64,000 nt of DNA from Symbiodinium natans (lineage: Eukaryota; Sar; Dinophyceae; Suessiales; Symbiodiniaceae): contig CAJNDS010002213.1 of the NCBI GenBank assembly GCA_905221605.1, positions 250,001-314,000 on the forward strand. The letters run 5' to 3'. The notes under the pieces were generated by a model. That model had not been told where the DNA came from. It searched no databases and worked only from the letters and a program-made list of their open reading frames with translations. Numbering within the stretch: the first letter of the stretch is position 1; each line of letters opens with the position of its first letter. A program made the translations under genes and the position numbers. This document shows positions 11,678-22,205 of this stretch, in pieces.

Positions 11678-11730
11678 GGGGGCGGCTGATGGAGGGATCT
11701 GGGATGTAGAGGGTTGGAGCCGGCCGAGCT

Positions 11731-12960
11731 TGGGCGAAAGCGTGTCTGTCAGGATGGTAAGAGCATGTCATCTGCATCCTCAAATCATTCTACAATTGCC
11801 TCCCGAAACTCTGTTAAGAGAAAACACTTGTAAACAGATGTGAATCATATATATATATATATATATATACAATATATATATATATACATATGCATGCATA
11901 CATACATATGTCTATGTATATATCGCTAGCGTTGTCTGGGTGTCTATATACTCAATCAGCAAGACGAAGATGCCACAAGGTGGCAACCCAGGCTGAGTGA
12001 CCGGCCCTGTCGCCGTAGGACTGCTGCACTCTTTGCTGAATCTGCTGGAGCAGCTGCGGCCTGAGTACTTGCGGTGCGCAGCTGTACCTAGAGTCGTAGC
12101 CTACATCCTTTATACGGAAGAAAACTGCCCTCCTTGCTGGTATAGTTGCCTTTACTATTACATTACTCTACTTAGGTTCGGATTTGGTCTACCAGGATAA
12201 AACGTGTGTGAACAATGACACAGGCATACCAACGAGACCAAAATGCTCGCAGTAGCTTTTCAGGGTCTTATAAGGGAAGGGGGTTCAAGGGGTGGTATGT
12301 TACCGAAGGATCTCTAAATACTCCCCACCCAAGGCTTCCCTCAGGCTAGGTCCCTACCCCCCATGAACCCCCCTCTCTTAAGGACCCTAAGCCCTAAACC
12401 CTAAACCATATAATGGCTCTTTTGGTATCGGTGAGGGTGTGAGGCTCGCTGCGAGATTGGAAAAATCGTGGAGAGATGGTCGCACTCTGAGGCTTCAGGG
12501 TACATGAATCATGCTTAAGTTAACGACGGGTAGTATCCCAAAACAGCAACATACACATACACGCCACCCAAAATACTCATAATGGAACATCATATATACA
12601 CTCACCAAAATCAGCATAACAACTCACCTCGCAGAAAGCGATTGAGACGCTTGAGTCGGTGCCTCTTTGCAGAGAACATCTGGGGCTGCTGCGGCAACCC
12701 AGCCGACGTCACTAGCGGCTGCTTCAGCATGCTGTTGATCCTGTGTTCATGTACATGGAATTAGTAGGGTTTGTAGTACTCGTACCCCCCAAAAGGACAC
12801 CAATAATTAACAGTAGTCTAAACCCTGCTTCACATCACGAGGGCTTAGAGGCGTTGTTCTGAGGGCTTTGGGCACTTATGGGCCTTTTGCGGTAGTTTGC
12901 TCGCCCCTCCAAACAGATCTACCAGTCCAGGAACGCCCACAAACCCTAAACCTCTTAGTA
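11731..12960. other. Unique island with an AT microsatellite
   Basis: Holds a TATA-type microsatellite at 11851-11900 and otherwise unique sequence. The longest ORFs are about 60-85 codons without recognisable domains, so I see no supportable gene. Confidence 0.6.
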
Positions 12961-13046
12961 GGGAATGAGGGAATGAGGTACCCTAGACAATCACTTAAAG
13001 GGTATATATAGGGGCCTAATGCCCTTTTCCCTACTCAGAACCAGGG
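12961..13046. mobile_element. Short MITE-like element, copy 2
   Basis: Shares gaatgaggtaccct, the aaagggtatatatag core and the ctcagaaccaggg end with the copy at 11548-11677. It lacks the long AT tract and the 3' inverted gaatgag. It abuts TTTAGG sequence on its right side, where copy 1 abuts the array on its left side. Confidence 0.5.
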
Positions 13047-13280
13047 TTTAGGCCTTAGGGCTTAGGGTTTAGGGCTTAGGGCTTAGGGTTTAGGGGGTCT
13101 CTTCAGAATTCTGCTCAAAACTGCTCGGCCTGGCCAACTCCCCCTCGGCTGCCTGCGCAAGCAAACGTCTTGCTCTCCGGGCTTAAGAGGGTTTAGGGTT
13201 TAGGGTTTAGGGTTTAGGGTTTAGGGTTTAGGGTTTAGGGTTTAGGGTTTAGGGTCAGGGTTTAGGGTTTAGGGGTTAGG
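13044..13280 (+). repeat. TTTAGGG arrays
   Basis: Mixed TTTAGGG/CTTAGGG at 13044-13095 and a cleaner TTTAGGG array of about 12 units at 13190-13280, with a unique GC-rich island between. Confidence 0.93.
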
Positions 13281-13497
13281 ACATCAGGGACGTTGGTTTG
13301 GGCTGGGCTTCAAGTCCCCAAGCCCTAGGCTAAACCTATAGCAGCTGTGGCTTAACCCGAAACCCTCAACCCTAAACCCCAATTTGGAGAACTACCCGGG
13401 AACTCCGGAATCTCAGGGCTCCGACCGAAACCCTCTGCCGCCTGCAGCGGATCGAGCATCTCACGCCGGGATACGTCGTGCTTCTGTGTCATCTGCC

Positions 13498-13680
13498 TCA
13501 GGGTTTAGGGTTTAAGGGTTTAAGGGTTTAAGGGTTTAAGGGTTTAAGGGTTTAAGGGTTTAAGGGTTTAAGGGTTTAAGGGTTTAAGGGTTTAAGGGTT
13601 TAAGGGTTTAAGGGTTTGAGGGTTTGAGGGTTTGAGGGTTTGAGGGTTTGAGGGTTTGAGGGTTTTTGGGTTTTAGGGTT
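13498..13680 (+). repeat. Two-phase octamer array: TTTAAGGG then TTTGAGGG
   Basis: After one TTTAGGG unit the period becomes 8 bp: about 13 units of TTTAAGGG (13508-13615), then about 6 units of TTTGAGGG (13613-13662), then back to TTTAGGG. Each variant is uniform within its block, indicating stepwise local expansion. Confidence 0.95.
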
Positions 13681-13749
13681 TAGGGTTGATAAACCCTGTA
13701 GGGTTTCGGGTAGCTTAGGGTTTGGGGTAGTTTAGGGTTTAGGGTTCAA

Positions 13750-14052
13750 CAACCGAGTAACTAGTAAGGAAGCGGAAGCGGAAGTGGAAGCGGAAGCGGA
13801 AGTACAAGTAGAAGTGGGGGAGTTGGGGAGTGGGGGAGTGGGGGAGTGGGGGAATGGGGGAGTGGGGGAGTGGGGGAGTGTGTGGGTGTGTGGGTGTGTG
13901 AGTGTGTGGGTGTGTGGGTGTGTGGGTGTGTGAGTGTGTGAGAGTGTGAGTGTGTGAGTGTGTGTGAGTGTGTGGCTGGTGCGGTGTGTGTGAGTGAGTG
14001 AGTGAGTGAGTGAGTGAGTGAGTGAGTGTGTGAGTGTGAGTGTGTGTGTAGG
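13750..14052 (+). repeat. Purine and GT-rich minisatellite
   Basis: A GGAAGC/GGAAGT tract is followed by GGGGGAGT units (13816-13875), then GTGTGGGT/GTGTGAGT repeats and a GTGA run. The long ORFs across this tract are translations of the repeat. Confidence 0.92.
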
Positions 14053-14183
14053 CACTTTGGTCTTCAACCTTCTGAAGCTGTAGCTGTGAAGAGGCAAGGC
14101 CCAAGAACATCTTGTCACACGCTGGGGCCCGAACGTCGCTCTCGCATGGAACTCCTGTGCATCCAGGGCTTTCTCAACAGCTC

Positions 14184-15178
14184 GGTTTAGGGTTTCGGGT
14201 TTCGGGTTTGGGGTTCAGGGTTTAGGGTTTAGGGTTTGGGGTTCAGGGTTTAGGGTTCAGGGTTTAGGGTTTAAGGTTTTAGCGTTTCGGGTTTACGGCG
14301 GTTTAGCTGTTTAGGGACAGCCCGAACACTCAAGAGACGTCAAGTGCATCCACCTCGGGCTTCTGGGCGCTTCACCATTCTACGTCGGAGGCGTGGGGGA
14401 TGTAGGGTTTAGGGTTTGGGGTTTGGGGTTTAGGGTTTGGGGTTTGGGGTTGGGGGTTTAGGGTTTGGGGTTTGGGGTTTGGGGTTTGGGGTTTAGGGTT
14501 TAGGGAGTCTCTGAAGCTTCTGAAGAAAGAGAGATTCGTGCGTTGAGGTTAAGTTTGGGGCTGCCTGCAGTTTTGGGACACGAGCTAAGAGCTAACCTTC
14601 AAACGAGCACTCATGACGAAGGATGTATCCCTGAGATCCTCCTAAACCCTAAAACCCCCTGAGATCCTCCTAAACCCTAAAACCTAAACCCTAAACCCTG
14701 AACCCTAAACCCTCAACCCTCAACCCCAAGCCCAAAAGCTCACAAACACACTTTCAGGCACAGGCCCTCCTCTGCCTCCTTGCCCATCCGAAACCCTGTC
14801 CCCTCATGCCCAAACCCTTAACCCCAAAACCCTCTACCCCTAAATCCTAAACCCCACAACCCCTCAACCCCTCAACCCCTCAACCCCTAAACCCCTAACC
14901 CCCTAAACCCTGAACCCCTCAACCCTGAACCCCTAAACCCTAAACCCTAAACCGCAAAAAGAAAACCCTAAAGCCCCTAAACCCCAAAAAGAACCCCAAA
15001 CCATCCCACGCCACATCCTCCTGCTGACGGCGCAGGTTCTGCGCGGAACTGGCAGGAGGATAGCTTCACGGAGCCCGAAACCCCAAAAAAAACAAACCCT
15101 TACTTAGGGTTTGGGGTTTGGGGTTTAGGGTGTCGGGTTTCGGGTTTAGGGTTTTGGGTTTTGGGGTTTGGGGTTTGG
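14184..15178. repeat. Degenerate telomeric-like arrays
   Basis: TTTAGGG/TTCAGGG mixtures at 14184-14300, TTTGGGG/TTTAGGG at 14403-14505, CCCTAAA/CCCCTAAA/CCCCTCAA at 14640-15000, and TTTGGGG/TTTCGGG at 15105-15178. Confidence 0.85.
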
Positions 15179-16256
15179 AATAACAAGCCTCGAAACGCCT
15201 GGGTCGGGTCTGGGTCGAGGGGTTTACAGGCCTTCGAGGTTAAAGAACCATGACTGTCTGTAACTGTCATCTTGATTGACACGTTGTGTTGCTAACATCA
15301 ACAAAAGCTGCGTAGATATCTTCGATCTCGAGTTATCATGGCTTTCCTACTACCCGCCTCAAAACAACCTCCACTAGGTTCCCCCCTTAAATAGCCTTAA
15401 TCAAGCTTAGTTATCACGAAATAGTCTTTACTACCCATAGTGTAGGGCCAATGCGTCACCCACCGGGCTGGAGAATTGCTGCCCGAAACCCAAAACCCTA
15501 AACCTTAAACCCTAAACCCGGTTGATAGGACCAGAGAGCCCTGCACCTGAAACGAGGCTCGAAGAAACGTCTGAACCCTGGTGTTGAAGGTTTAGGGGTT
15601 TAGGGTTTAGGGACAAGCCCTAAGCCCCAAAACCCTGAACCCCCCTCAGAGCCCCAGGAATCCTTGCGAACCCCTCGAAACTCTAGGAAACCCTATACAG
15701 GGGCCTTAATAATTTCAACAGGTTTTTCGGGGGGGGGGGGGGGGGGGGTGTCATTAGAGTAAAATTACAAACTAGCAATTATTCCGAACCCTAAACCCTA
15801 AACCCTAAACCTTAAAACGAGATCCAGGCTCGGCTTCCTGAGGCCCCGGGCGTGTGGAAAGCTTCATTGAGCTTCTCAAACATGTCATGCAGCTGCCGCT
15901 CTCTTGGCAAGACCTGACCACAGGAAGAGGGTTGGGTTGGGGATTTAGGGTTTGGGGAGTGTAGGGTTAGGGGCGCAGTCAGCTACAGTCGTCTAAATCA
16001 ACTTTAAAAAAAGGGAAGTGGGGCAGAAGTCGATACAAATTTAAATTTCCTGGTCTCTTCAGGAGTCTAGAGGTAGGCCTGAACTCCAGGCCTACCTTGG
16101 AGACCTTTTTTGAGGTCCGAGGGTTAGATCTACGTGCGTGCAATGAGACGAGAACACAGCACGGGCAACGTTAACCCTGAACCCGAAGCACACCTTCAAA
16201 CAGATTGAATAGCCGAGCCTCACCCGGCAACATAGCTGCCAAACCACTAAGCCCTC
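15179..16256. other. Largely unique island with a poly-G run and a hairpin
   Basis: Mostly non-repetitive apart from short heptamer patches (15478-15520, 15785-15815), a 21-nt poly-G run at 15729-15749 and the hairpin at 16071-16097. No ORF of interest. Confidence 0.7.
16071..16097. other. Perfect 11-bp inverted repeat followed by a T run
   Basis: Arms aggtaggcctg and caggcctacct are separated by aactc. Outside them ggtctc and ggagacc can extend the stem, and a T-run follows (16104-16110). It may be a fold-back element or a structured transcript end; the function is unknown. Confidence 0.6.
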
Positions 16257-16404
16257 AACCCTGAATCCTGACTGCTAAACCCTAAACCCTGTCTTCTCAA
16301 CCGTAGGTCCTGATTCCTAAACCCTAAACCCGGATTGCTAAATCCTAAGCCCCGAGTTCTAAACCCTAAACCCTGATCACTAAACCCGAAGCCCTGAGTT
16401 CCAA

Positions 16405-16770
16405 CCCTAACCCTAAAACCCTAAAACCCTAAAACCCTAAAACCCTAAAACCCTAAAACCCTAAAACCCTAAAACCCTAAAACCCTAAAACCCTAAAACC
16501 CTAAAAACCCTAAAACCCTAAAACCCTAAAACCCTAAAACCCCAAAGCCCCAAAGCCCCAAAGCCCCAAAGCCCTAAAACCCTAAAACCCTAAAACCCTA
16601 AAACCCTAAAACCCTAAAACCCTAAAACCCTAAAAACCCTAAAACACTAAAACCCTAAAACCCTAAAGCCCCAAAGCCCCAAAGCCCCAAAGCCCTAAAA
16701 CCCTAAAACCCTAAAACCCTAAAACCCTAAAACCCTAAAAACCCTAAAACACTAAAACCCTAAAGCCCTA
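16405..16770 (-). repeat. Long CCCTAAAA octamer array
   Basis: About 45 octamers, mostly CCCTAAAA (TTTTAGGG on the other strand), with embedded blocks of CCCCAAAG and a repeated CCCTAAAAA/CACTAAAA interruption. The block CCCCAAAG x3 plus flanks occurs twice (16541-16580 and 16667-16695), so a higher-order unit was itself duplicated. TTTTAGGG is the Chlamydomonas-type telomere unit. Confidence 0.95.
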
Positions 16771-16958
16771 AACCCTAAACCCTTGTGGCAGCCTCGCGCT
16801 GCATAAGGTCCACGACTCTCCGGAGCTCTTCACGCAAGCGCACCTGCGCGCGGGGACAGGGGGTCAGGGAGGGAGTTGGGGTGGGGGGGGGGGGTGAGGT
16901 TTAGGGGTTAGGGGTTCGGGGTTAGGGTTTAGGGTTAGGGTTAAGCCCCAAATCTTCC

Positions 16959-16960
<2 letters not shown>

Positions 16961-17002
<42 letters not shown>
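16961..17002 (+). repeat. Poly-C run of 42 nt
   Basis: Uninterrupted C tract between a short TTAGGG patch on the left and a CCCTAAAA-type array (17003-17330) on the right. The length in the assembly may be approximate. Confidence 0.9.
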
Positions 17003-17003
<1 letters not shown>

Positions 17004-17330
17004 TCAACCCAAACCCTGAACCCTAAAACCCTAAAACCCTGAAACCCTAATTACAACTCTAAAACCCTAAAACCCTAAAACCCGAAAACCCTAAAACCCA
17101 AAAACCGTAAAACCCTGAAACCCTAAAGCCCTAAAGCCCTAAAGCCCTAAGGCCCTAAAACCCCAAAACCGTAAAACCCTGAAACCCTAAAGCCCTAAAG
17201 CCCTAAAGCCCTAAGGCCCTAAAGCCCTAAGGCCCTAAAACCCTAAAACCCTAAAACCCTAAAACCCTAAAACCCTAAAACCCTAAAACCCTCAAGCCTC
17301 ACCCCTAAACCCTAAACCCTAAACCCTACG
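17003..17330 (-). repeat. CCCTAAAA / CCCTAAAG array
   Basis: Octamer array resembling 16405-16770. It includes a duplicated block with CCGTAAAA, CCCTGAAA and CCCTAAAG units (17108-17160 and 17167-17230), showing segmental duplication within the array. Confidence 0.9.
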
Positions 17331-17419
17331 TAAGCCCTCCTATAGCATGGGCCCTTTTCCCTTCTTGGACCGCTGTTATCAGGGGGGCCTTGTATCTCGT
17401 CACTCAAACGTGCCAAGCC

Positions 17420-17745
17420 CTATAATGAGCCCTAAACCCAAATCCTAAACCCCAAACCCTAAACCCCAAACCCTAAACCCCAAACCCTAAACCGCACCTG
17501 CTCTTCGTACAGCGTCATGATCTCTCGGTTGTGCTCCTGGGGAGGTCGTGGCTTTGCACGGCGTCTAGGATCTAGGGCTTTGAAACTCGAACTGGTCTAA
17601 TCTGAATCTGAATCTCCGTGGTATGAGCGCAAAATCTAGGGCTGAGGGGTTTCCCCTAAACCCCAAACCCCAAACCCCAAACCCTAAACCCCAAACCCTA
17701 AACCCTAAACCCTAAACCCTAAACCCTAAACCCTAAACCTAAAAA
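17420..17745 (-). repeat. CCCTAAA/CCCCAAA arrays
   Basis: Alternating CCCCAAACCCTAAA at 17420-17500 and again at 17645-17745, where canonical CCCTAAA takes over. Confidence 0.88.
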
Positions 17746-17872
17746 GCCCAAGTTAAGGGTTGCAAGCTGTCGAGATGAAACCTGAACTCCAGGGACTCGC
17801 CACCACGCAGACACTCCTGCCCTGCGAAGCCCAGTCTTGGCCTTCAATGCCCGTACTATATATATATATATG

Positions 17873-17983
17873 TAACATTTGTATAGACTAGCTATCAAAC
17901 AAAAGTATGTTTTTTATACTTTATATATATATATACATATATATATATAACATTTGCATAGACTAGCTATCAAACAAAAGTAT
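17873..17983 (+). repeat. 36-bp direct repeat in AT-rich DNA
   Basis: The segment containing gactagctatcaaacaaaag occurs at 17873-17908 and again at 17948-17983 with one mismatch. The 39 bp between the copies are mostly TATA dinucleotides. It resembles a duplicated short element rather than telomeric DNA. Confidence 0.85.
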
Positions 17984-18261
17984 ATTATATGTTTTGTCCT
18001 GACGTCGCTGTACCGAAACCTCTTAAACCTAAGTCGCCGTACCTGAACCCTGGACATCCCTGGACCCTAAATCGTCGCTACGATGGTCGTATGGGTTTAG
18101 GGTTTAGGGTTTAGGGTTTAGGGTCTAGGGTTTAGGGTGAATTTAAGGAAGGAGGGCCCTGTCCCGGCTGCCTTCTCGTCCTTACCATGGTCTCCACTCC
18201 GGTGCCTAAGAACCCCTTAGACCTCTCAGGATGAAACTTGGACCCTAAACCCCAAATTCCG

Positions 18262-18388
18262 AAATCCCTAATCCCTAAATCCCTAAATCCCTAAATCCCT
18301 AAATCCCTAAATCCCTAAATCCCTAAATCCCTAAATCCCTAAATCCCTAAATCCCTAAATCCCTAAATCCCTAAATCCCTAATCCCCA
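18262..18388 (-). repeat. Homogenised CCCTAAAT octamer array
   Basis: About 15 near-perfect tandem CCCTAAAT units (ATTTAGGG on the other strand), grading at the right end into CCCCAAAC. The added T is in every unit. Confidence 0.95.
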
Positions 18389-18655
18389 AACCCCTATATC
18401 CCTAAATCCTTAAATCCTAAACCCTGAACCCCAAACCCTAAAGCCTGAACCCGAACCCCTGTATCCATTGAACAAAGAAACCTCAGTTTGGAGTTCATCT
18501 TTCCGGGCTAGGGGATATTTGACACTGCGGGAGAACTGGGGGCCTTGCCTCTTCAACACTCCCCCGTTCCCCCTGATGTTCAAATTTAGGTTTAGGGCTT
18601 AGGGCTTAGAGTTTTGGGGTAATTAGTTGTGTTATCGCATTTGCGGAGTAGAACC

Positions 18656-18683
18656 TTTTTTTTTTGGGGGGGGGGGGGGGGGG
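18656..18683 (+). repeat. T10-G18 homopolymer junction
   Basis: Ten T residues are followed directly by eighteen G residues. Other poly-G or poly-C runs of 12-26 nt lie at 19228-19243, 19428-19440, 19735-19747, 19797-19814, 22431-22446, 31412-31427 and 36979-37004. Confidence 0.85.
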
Positions 18684-18754
18684 TCATACTAGGGGGAGGT
18701 GACTACTCCCGCCACAGTCCAAAGACTTTCAGGTATCCGGGGCTTGTGTGTTTG

Positions 18755-19046
18755 GGCTTTCGGGTCCTGGGGTTGTAGGGTCGTAGGGTCGTAGGGTTTA
18801 GGGTTGAGGTTGTTAGGGCTTTAGGGCCTAGGGTTTGGGGGTTCAGGGTTGAGGCTCTTAGGGCTTTAGGGCTTAGGGGTTTAGGGGTCTCATAAGGGTC
18901 TGTCAACACCTCTCTTGCCGTGGAGCCTGCTCCAGCGTGGCAAGCAGCTCGCTCGCCAGGGGAGCTGCAACCTTTCGCGGCTACCTCCCTCTCCCTCTCT
19001 CTCTCACTCTTTCATTTTGTGTTTCTCTCTCTCTCTCTCTCTGGCG

Positions 19047-19072
<26 letters not shown>
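18755..19072 (+). repeat. Degenerate TTTAGGG stretch and CT microsatellite
   Basis: TTTAGGG-like variants (gtagggtc repeated) at 18755-18900, then a CT/CTCTCT microsatellite at 18986-19072. Confidence 0.85.
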
Positions 19073-19077
<5 letters not shown>

Positions 19078-19469
19078 CGAGCTGCTTCCCTGTTGACTTC
19101 CTGACACAGAAATCAGCATGCAGGTCTACGAACTCCTACAGGGTTTAAGGTCAGTGCTGCCCCAGAATGGATCAGGTTTGTGTAGGCCTCGGGGTTGTGG
19201 GGTGAGCGCCGGAGCGCATCTGGAGCCCCCCCCCCCCCCCCCCGGCCGAACCCTAAACCCTAAAACCTAAACCCTCAACCCTAAACCCCCGAACCCCCGA
19301 TATCCGAAATCCTACATGCTCACATCCAAAGCCCCCTTACTTGAGCCATCCCCCACCTCCCCCCCCCCTCCCAGAGTTGCAAACCCCACCAAGACCGCAA
19401 AGCCCTTAACCCAGACAGTCTTGCAGAGGGGGGGGGGGGGCCTTTTTGGCCCTACAGAACCTGGAGCCC

Positions 19470-19590
19470 TAAACCCTAAGACCCAAACTCTAAACCCTAG
19501 ACCCTAAATCCTAAACCCTAAATCCTAAACCCTAAATCCTAAACCAAAAACCCTAAACCCTAAATCCTAAACCCTAAACCCTCAAAACCT
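19470..19590 (-). repeat. 14-bp higher-order telomeric repeat
   Basis: CCCTAAA alternates with TCCTAAA, giving a 14-bp period over several copies. The same kind of two-heptamer period is seen at 21107-21236 with different variants. Confidence 0.8.
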
Positions 19591-19671
19591 TTCCGCCTGC
19601 TCAAACTGGCTGCCGCTGAGCGAGAGCCCGGGGCTTCCTATGCAATCAGGGAAACCGGGTGGGTCTAAAGG

Positions 19672-20310
19672 GTTCAGGGTTCAGGGTTCAGGGTTCAGGG
19701 TTTAGGGTTTAGGGTTCAGGGTTTAGGGAACCCGTCCCCCCCCCCCCTCCCCCCCGGCACATAGGGCAAATCCGGCGGCTCTTGCAACAAACCGACCCCC
19801 CCCCCCCCCCCCCCGACACAAACCTGAAAACCACCCTAAGCCCAAGCCCGTCAAAGGAACTGGAGGGTTTAGGGCTTTAGAACCACTCACTTGGAGCTTT
19901 CGGGTTTTTCATCCAAGAGTAACCTCGGAACAAAACAGGGCACCCTTTTTGGTTTAAAGGGCTTCACAAGGGGATCGAAACCCTAACACAAGAAACTATG
20001 GGTCCTAGGAAATGCGGTTAAGGGATGTAAAGGGACCCTAAACCCTAAACCCTAAACCCTAAACCCTAAACCCTAAGCCCTAAGCCCTAAACCCTAAACC
20101 CTAAACCCTAAACCCTAAACCCTAAACCCTAGGCTTGTTTGGGGTTGGGGGTGTCGGGTTCAACGTCCTCCTCGTGCGCTATAGGACAGCATGGAAGCCG
20201 GGGAAGCCATGGCTCGCAAAGGGTTTAGGGTTTAGGGTTTAGGGTTTAGGGTTTAGGGTTTAGGGTTTAGGGTTTGGGGTTTGGGGTTTAGGGTTTAGGG
20301 TTTCCCTAAA
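19672..20310. repeat. Telomeric arrays of both orientations
   Basis: TTCAGGG/TTTAGGG at 19672-19730, CCCTAAA at 20036-20130 (about 13 units), TTTAGGG at 20220-20310. The island 19815-20035 contains the element described at 19938-19985. Confidence 0.9.
19938..19985 (+). repeat. Dispersed repeat, copy 1
   Basis: Begins gggcaccctttttggttta and continues gggcttcacaagggga. A diverged copy at 29943-29992 reads gggcacccgttttggctta then ggggcttgtacaaggga. Both lie beside telomeric arrays and both are followed within 75 bp by tcctaggaa. Confidence 0.55.
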
Positions 20311-21106
20311 CTTAGGACTTTATACGGCCTCAGAAGCCTTTTGAGGGCCGAAGTAGGAATTTCAGGCTTAGGGCTTAGGGCTTAGGGTTGTGAGGTTGTG
20401 CGGTTCTTAGGTGCTTAGGTTCAAGGAGCTGTGGTTTACGGTTTAGGGTTTCGGGCTTCAGGTTTAGGATTTAGGATTTTGTATAGGGCTTGGGGGTTAG
20501 GGGTGGGGCGCAGCCTGACTCCAGTGAAATCGTCGCGGACAAGGCTGTATTTCATCATGTCGCTAGGCGAAAGATTGCCCAAAAACCTGCAGCCCCTAGG
20601 TAAAACCCTCCATGCAGAACAAAGGAACCAACCTAAGTAATTTCCATAGTTTGCTTGCGCGAGCAGTGTTTGCCAAACCCAACAAAAAAAGCGTCAAAAA
20701 AGACAATGGGGCACAAAAGCCGTTGCTTACCCTCAACCCTCAACCCTAAACCCTAAACCCCAAACCCTGAACCCTAAACCCTAAACCCTTGCAACTTCAG
20801 CTTCTCTCAAAGACTTTTCGGAGGTGCCCTTAGCAAACCCAATAAGCCCCGAACCTCGAATCGGAGGATCCCAAGATTACCCCTGCAAACTCCAAAGCCC
20901 ACCCCAGAGACTAAACCCTGAGTCGACGATTTAGGGTTTAGGGTTTAGGGTTTAGGGTTTAGGGCTTCGGGTTGAGGGCTTAGGGTTTAGATTTAGGGTC
21001 CAGGGCGAAGGAGAGTGAGGGTTTCGGGATTTGAGTTGCGGATTAGAAGCCCCAAGCCTGAACCATGCTAAGCTCAGACTGGCTTACAGGGCTAAAGCCT
21101 ACACTA

Positions 21107-21236
21107 CAAGCCCTAAACCCTAAGCCCTAAACCCTAAGCCCTAAACCCCAAACCCTAAGCCCTAAACCCTAAGCCCTAAACCCTAAGCCCTAAACCCTAA
21201 GCCCTAAACCCTAAGCCCTAAACCCCAAACAGGGCT
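21107..21236 (-). repeat. 14-bp higher-order repeat CCCTAAACCCTAAG
   Basis: About nine alternations of CCCTAAA and CCCTAAG with one CCCCAAA substitution near the third copy. The strict alternation means the two-heptamer dimer, not the heptamer, was the amplified unit. Confidence 0.93.
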
Positions 21237-21351
21237 AGGGTTTAGGGTTTCTAAGGGGTTGGGGCGAAGAGAAACCCGAAGCCTTAATACGAGTTGCACA
21301 GGGGAAGTTTGAGCCCTGCCTCTGGACACCTCAAGACGTGCCTCAGCCGGC

Positions 21352-21592
21352 TGGGTTTAGGGTTTAGGGTTTAGGGCTTAGGGCTTAGGGTTTAGGGTTT
21401 AGGGTTCAGGGTTCAGGGTTTAGGGTTTAGGGTTTCGGGGGTGTTCGCGGCGCGTAGGGTTGTTTCCTATAGGCCCAAGAGTAACCAAGGAGAAAAGAAA
21501 GGGCGCGCTTGTTGGTGCACAGGGGCCTTAGAAGGGAACCCTAAACCCTAACCCCTAAACCCCAAACCCTATCAACCCTAAACCCTAAACCG
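21352..21592. repeat. TTTAGGG then CCCTAAA arrays
   Basis: TTTAGGG with CTTAGGG and TTCAGGG variants at 21352-21437, then CCCTAAA at 21536-21592, separated by a GC-rich island. Confidence 0.9.
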
Positions 21593-22056
21593 CCCCACTC
21601 TGGGTCCTAGTTTCCTAGGCTTAGGAATGCGGTTGATAGGGAGGGCTCGAACCGCAACATCAAGAACCCGCAGTCGATATTTCAGAAAGGGGAGCTTCAC
21701 TACTATTTGCTTAAGAGAGCCTCCAAAAATGCAAATAATATTAATATTCCCTATATTGCCGCTGTAAGGAAGAGTCTTTGTGTTTTTGGGTGGGTCTTAA
21801 GCAATTCGTAGTTCACGCGATGTCGTCTGTCTAATGAAGACTTGATTGAGCGTACCTCGATAGGACCGGGGCGAAGATTGAACATAGCTCGTATGCTTGC
21901 AAGTGAGTTTGCCTGTTCGGCGTCTGGACGAGGTTATCACGGAGTACGTGTCAAGGCCGCAGAATCTAGAAATGGTTTTCTTCAGACTTCCATAGGTCCC
22001 AAACGATGGATGGCGTTCCGCCGTGGATCCTGCTTCAGCCGGCTGAGCTTGGGTTG

Positions 22057-22205
22057 AGGGGTTTAGGGTTTAGGGTTTAGGGTTTCGGGTTATAGGATCT
22101 AGGGTTTAGGGTTTAGGGTTTATAGGGTTTAGGGGGTTTCAAGGCTGTTGTTAAACCCTGAACCCTAAACCCTAAACCCGAAACCCTAAACCCTAAACCA
22201 AGCAG
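22057..22205. repeat. Close head-to-head telomeric junction
   Basis: TTTAGGG units (22057-22138) are followed after only about 15-20 bp (caaggctgttgt) by CCCTAAA units (22150-22205). This TTTAGGG-to-CCCTAAA order is what an end-to-end chromosome fusion leaves. Confidence 0.85.

Noticed and set aside
13732-14118. Thr/His-rich ORFs of 123-128 codons
   Set aside because: Translation of the GTGTGA/GTGTGG minisatellite.
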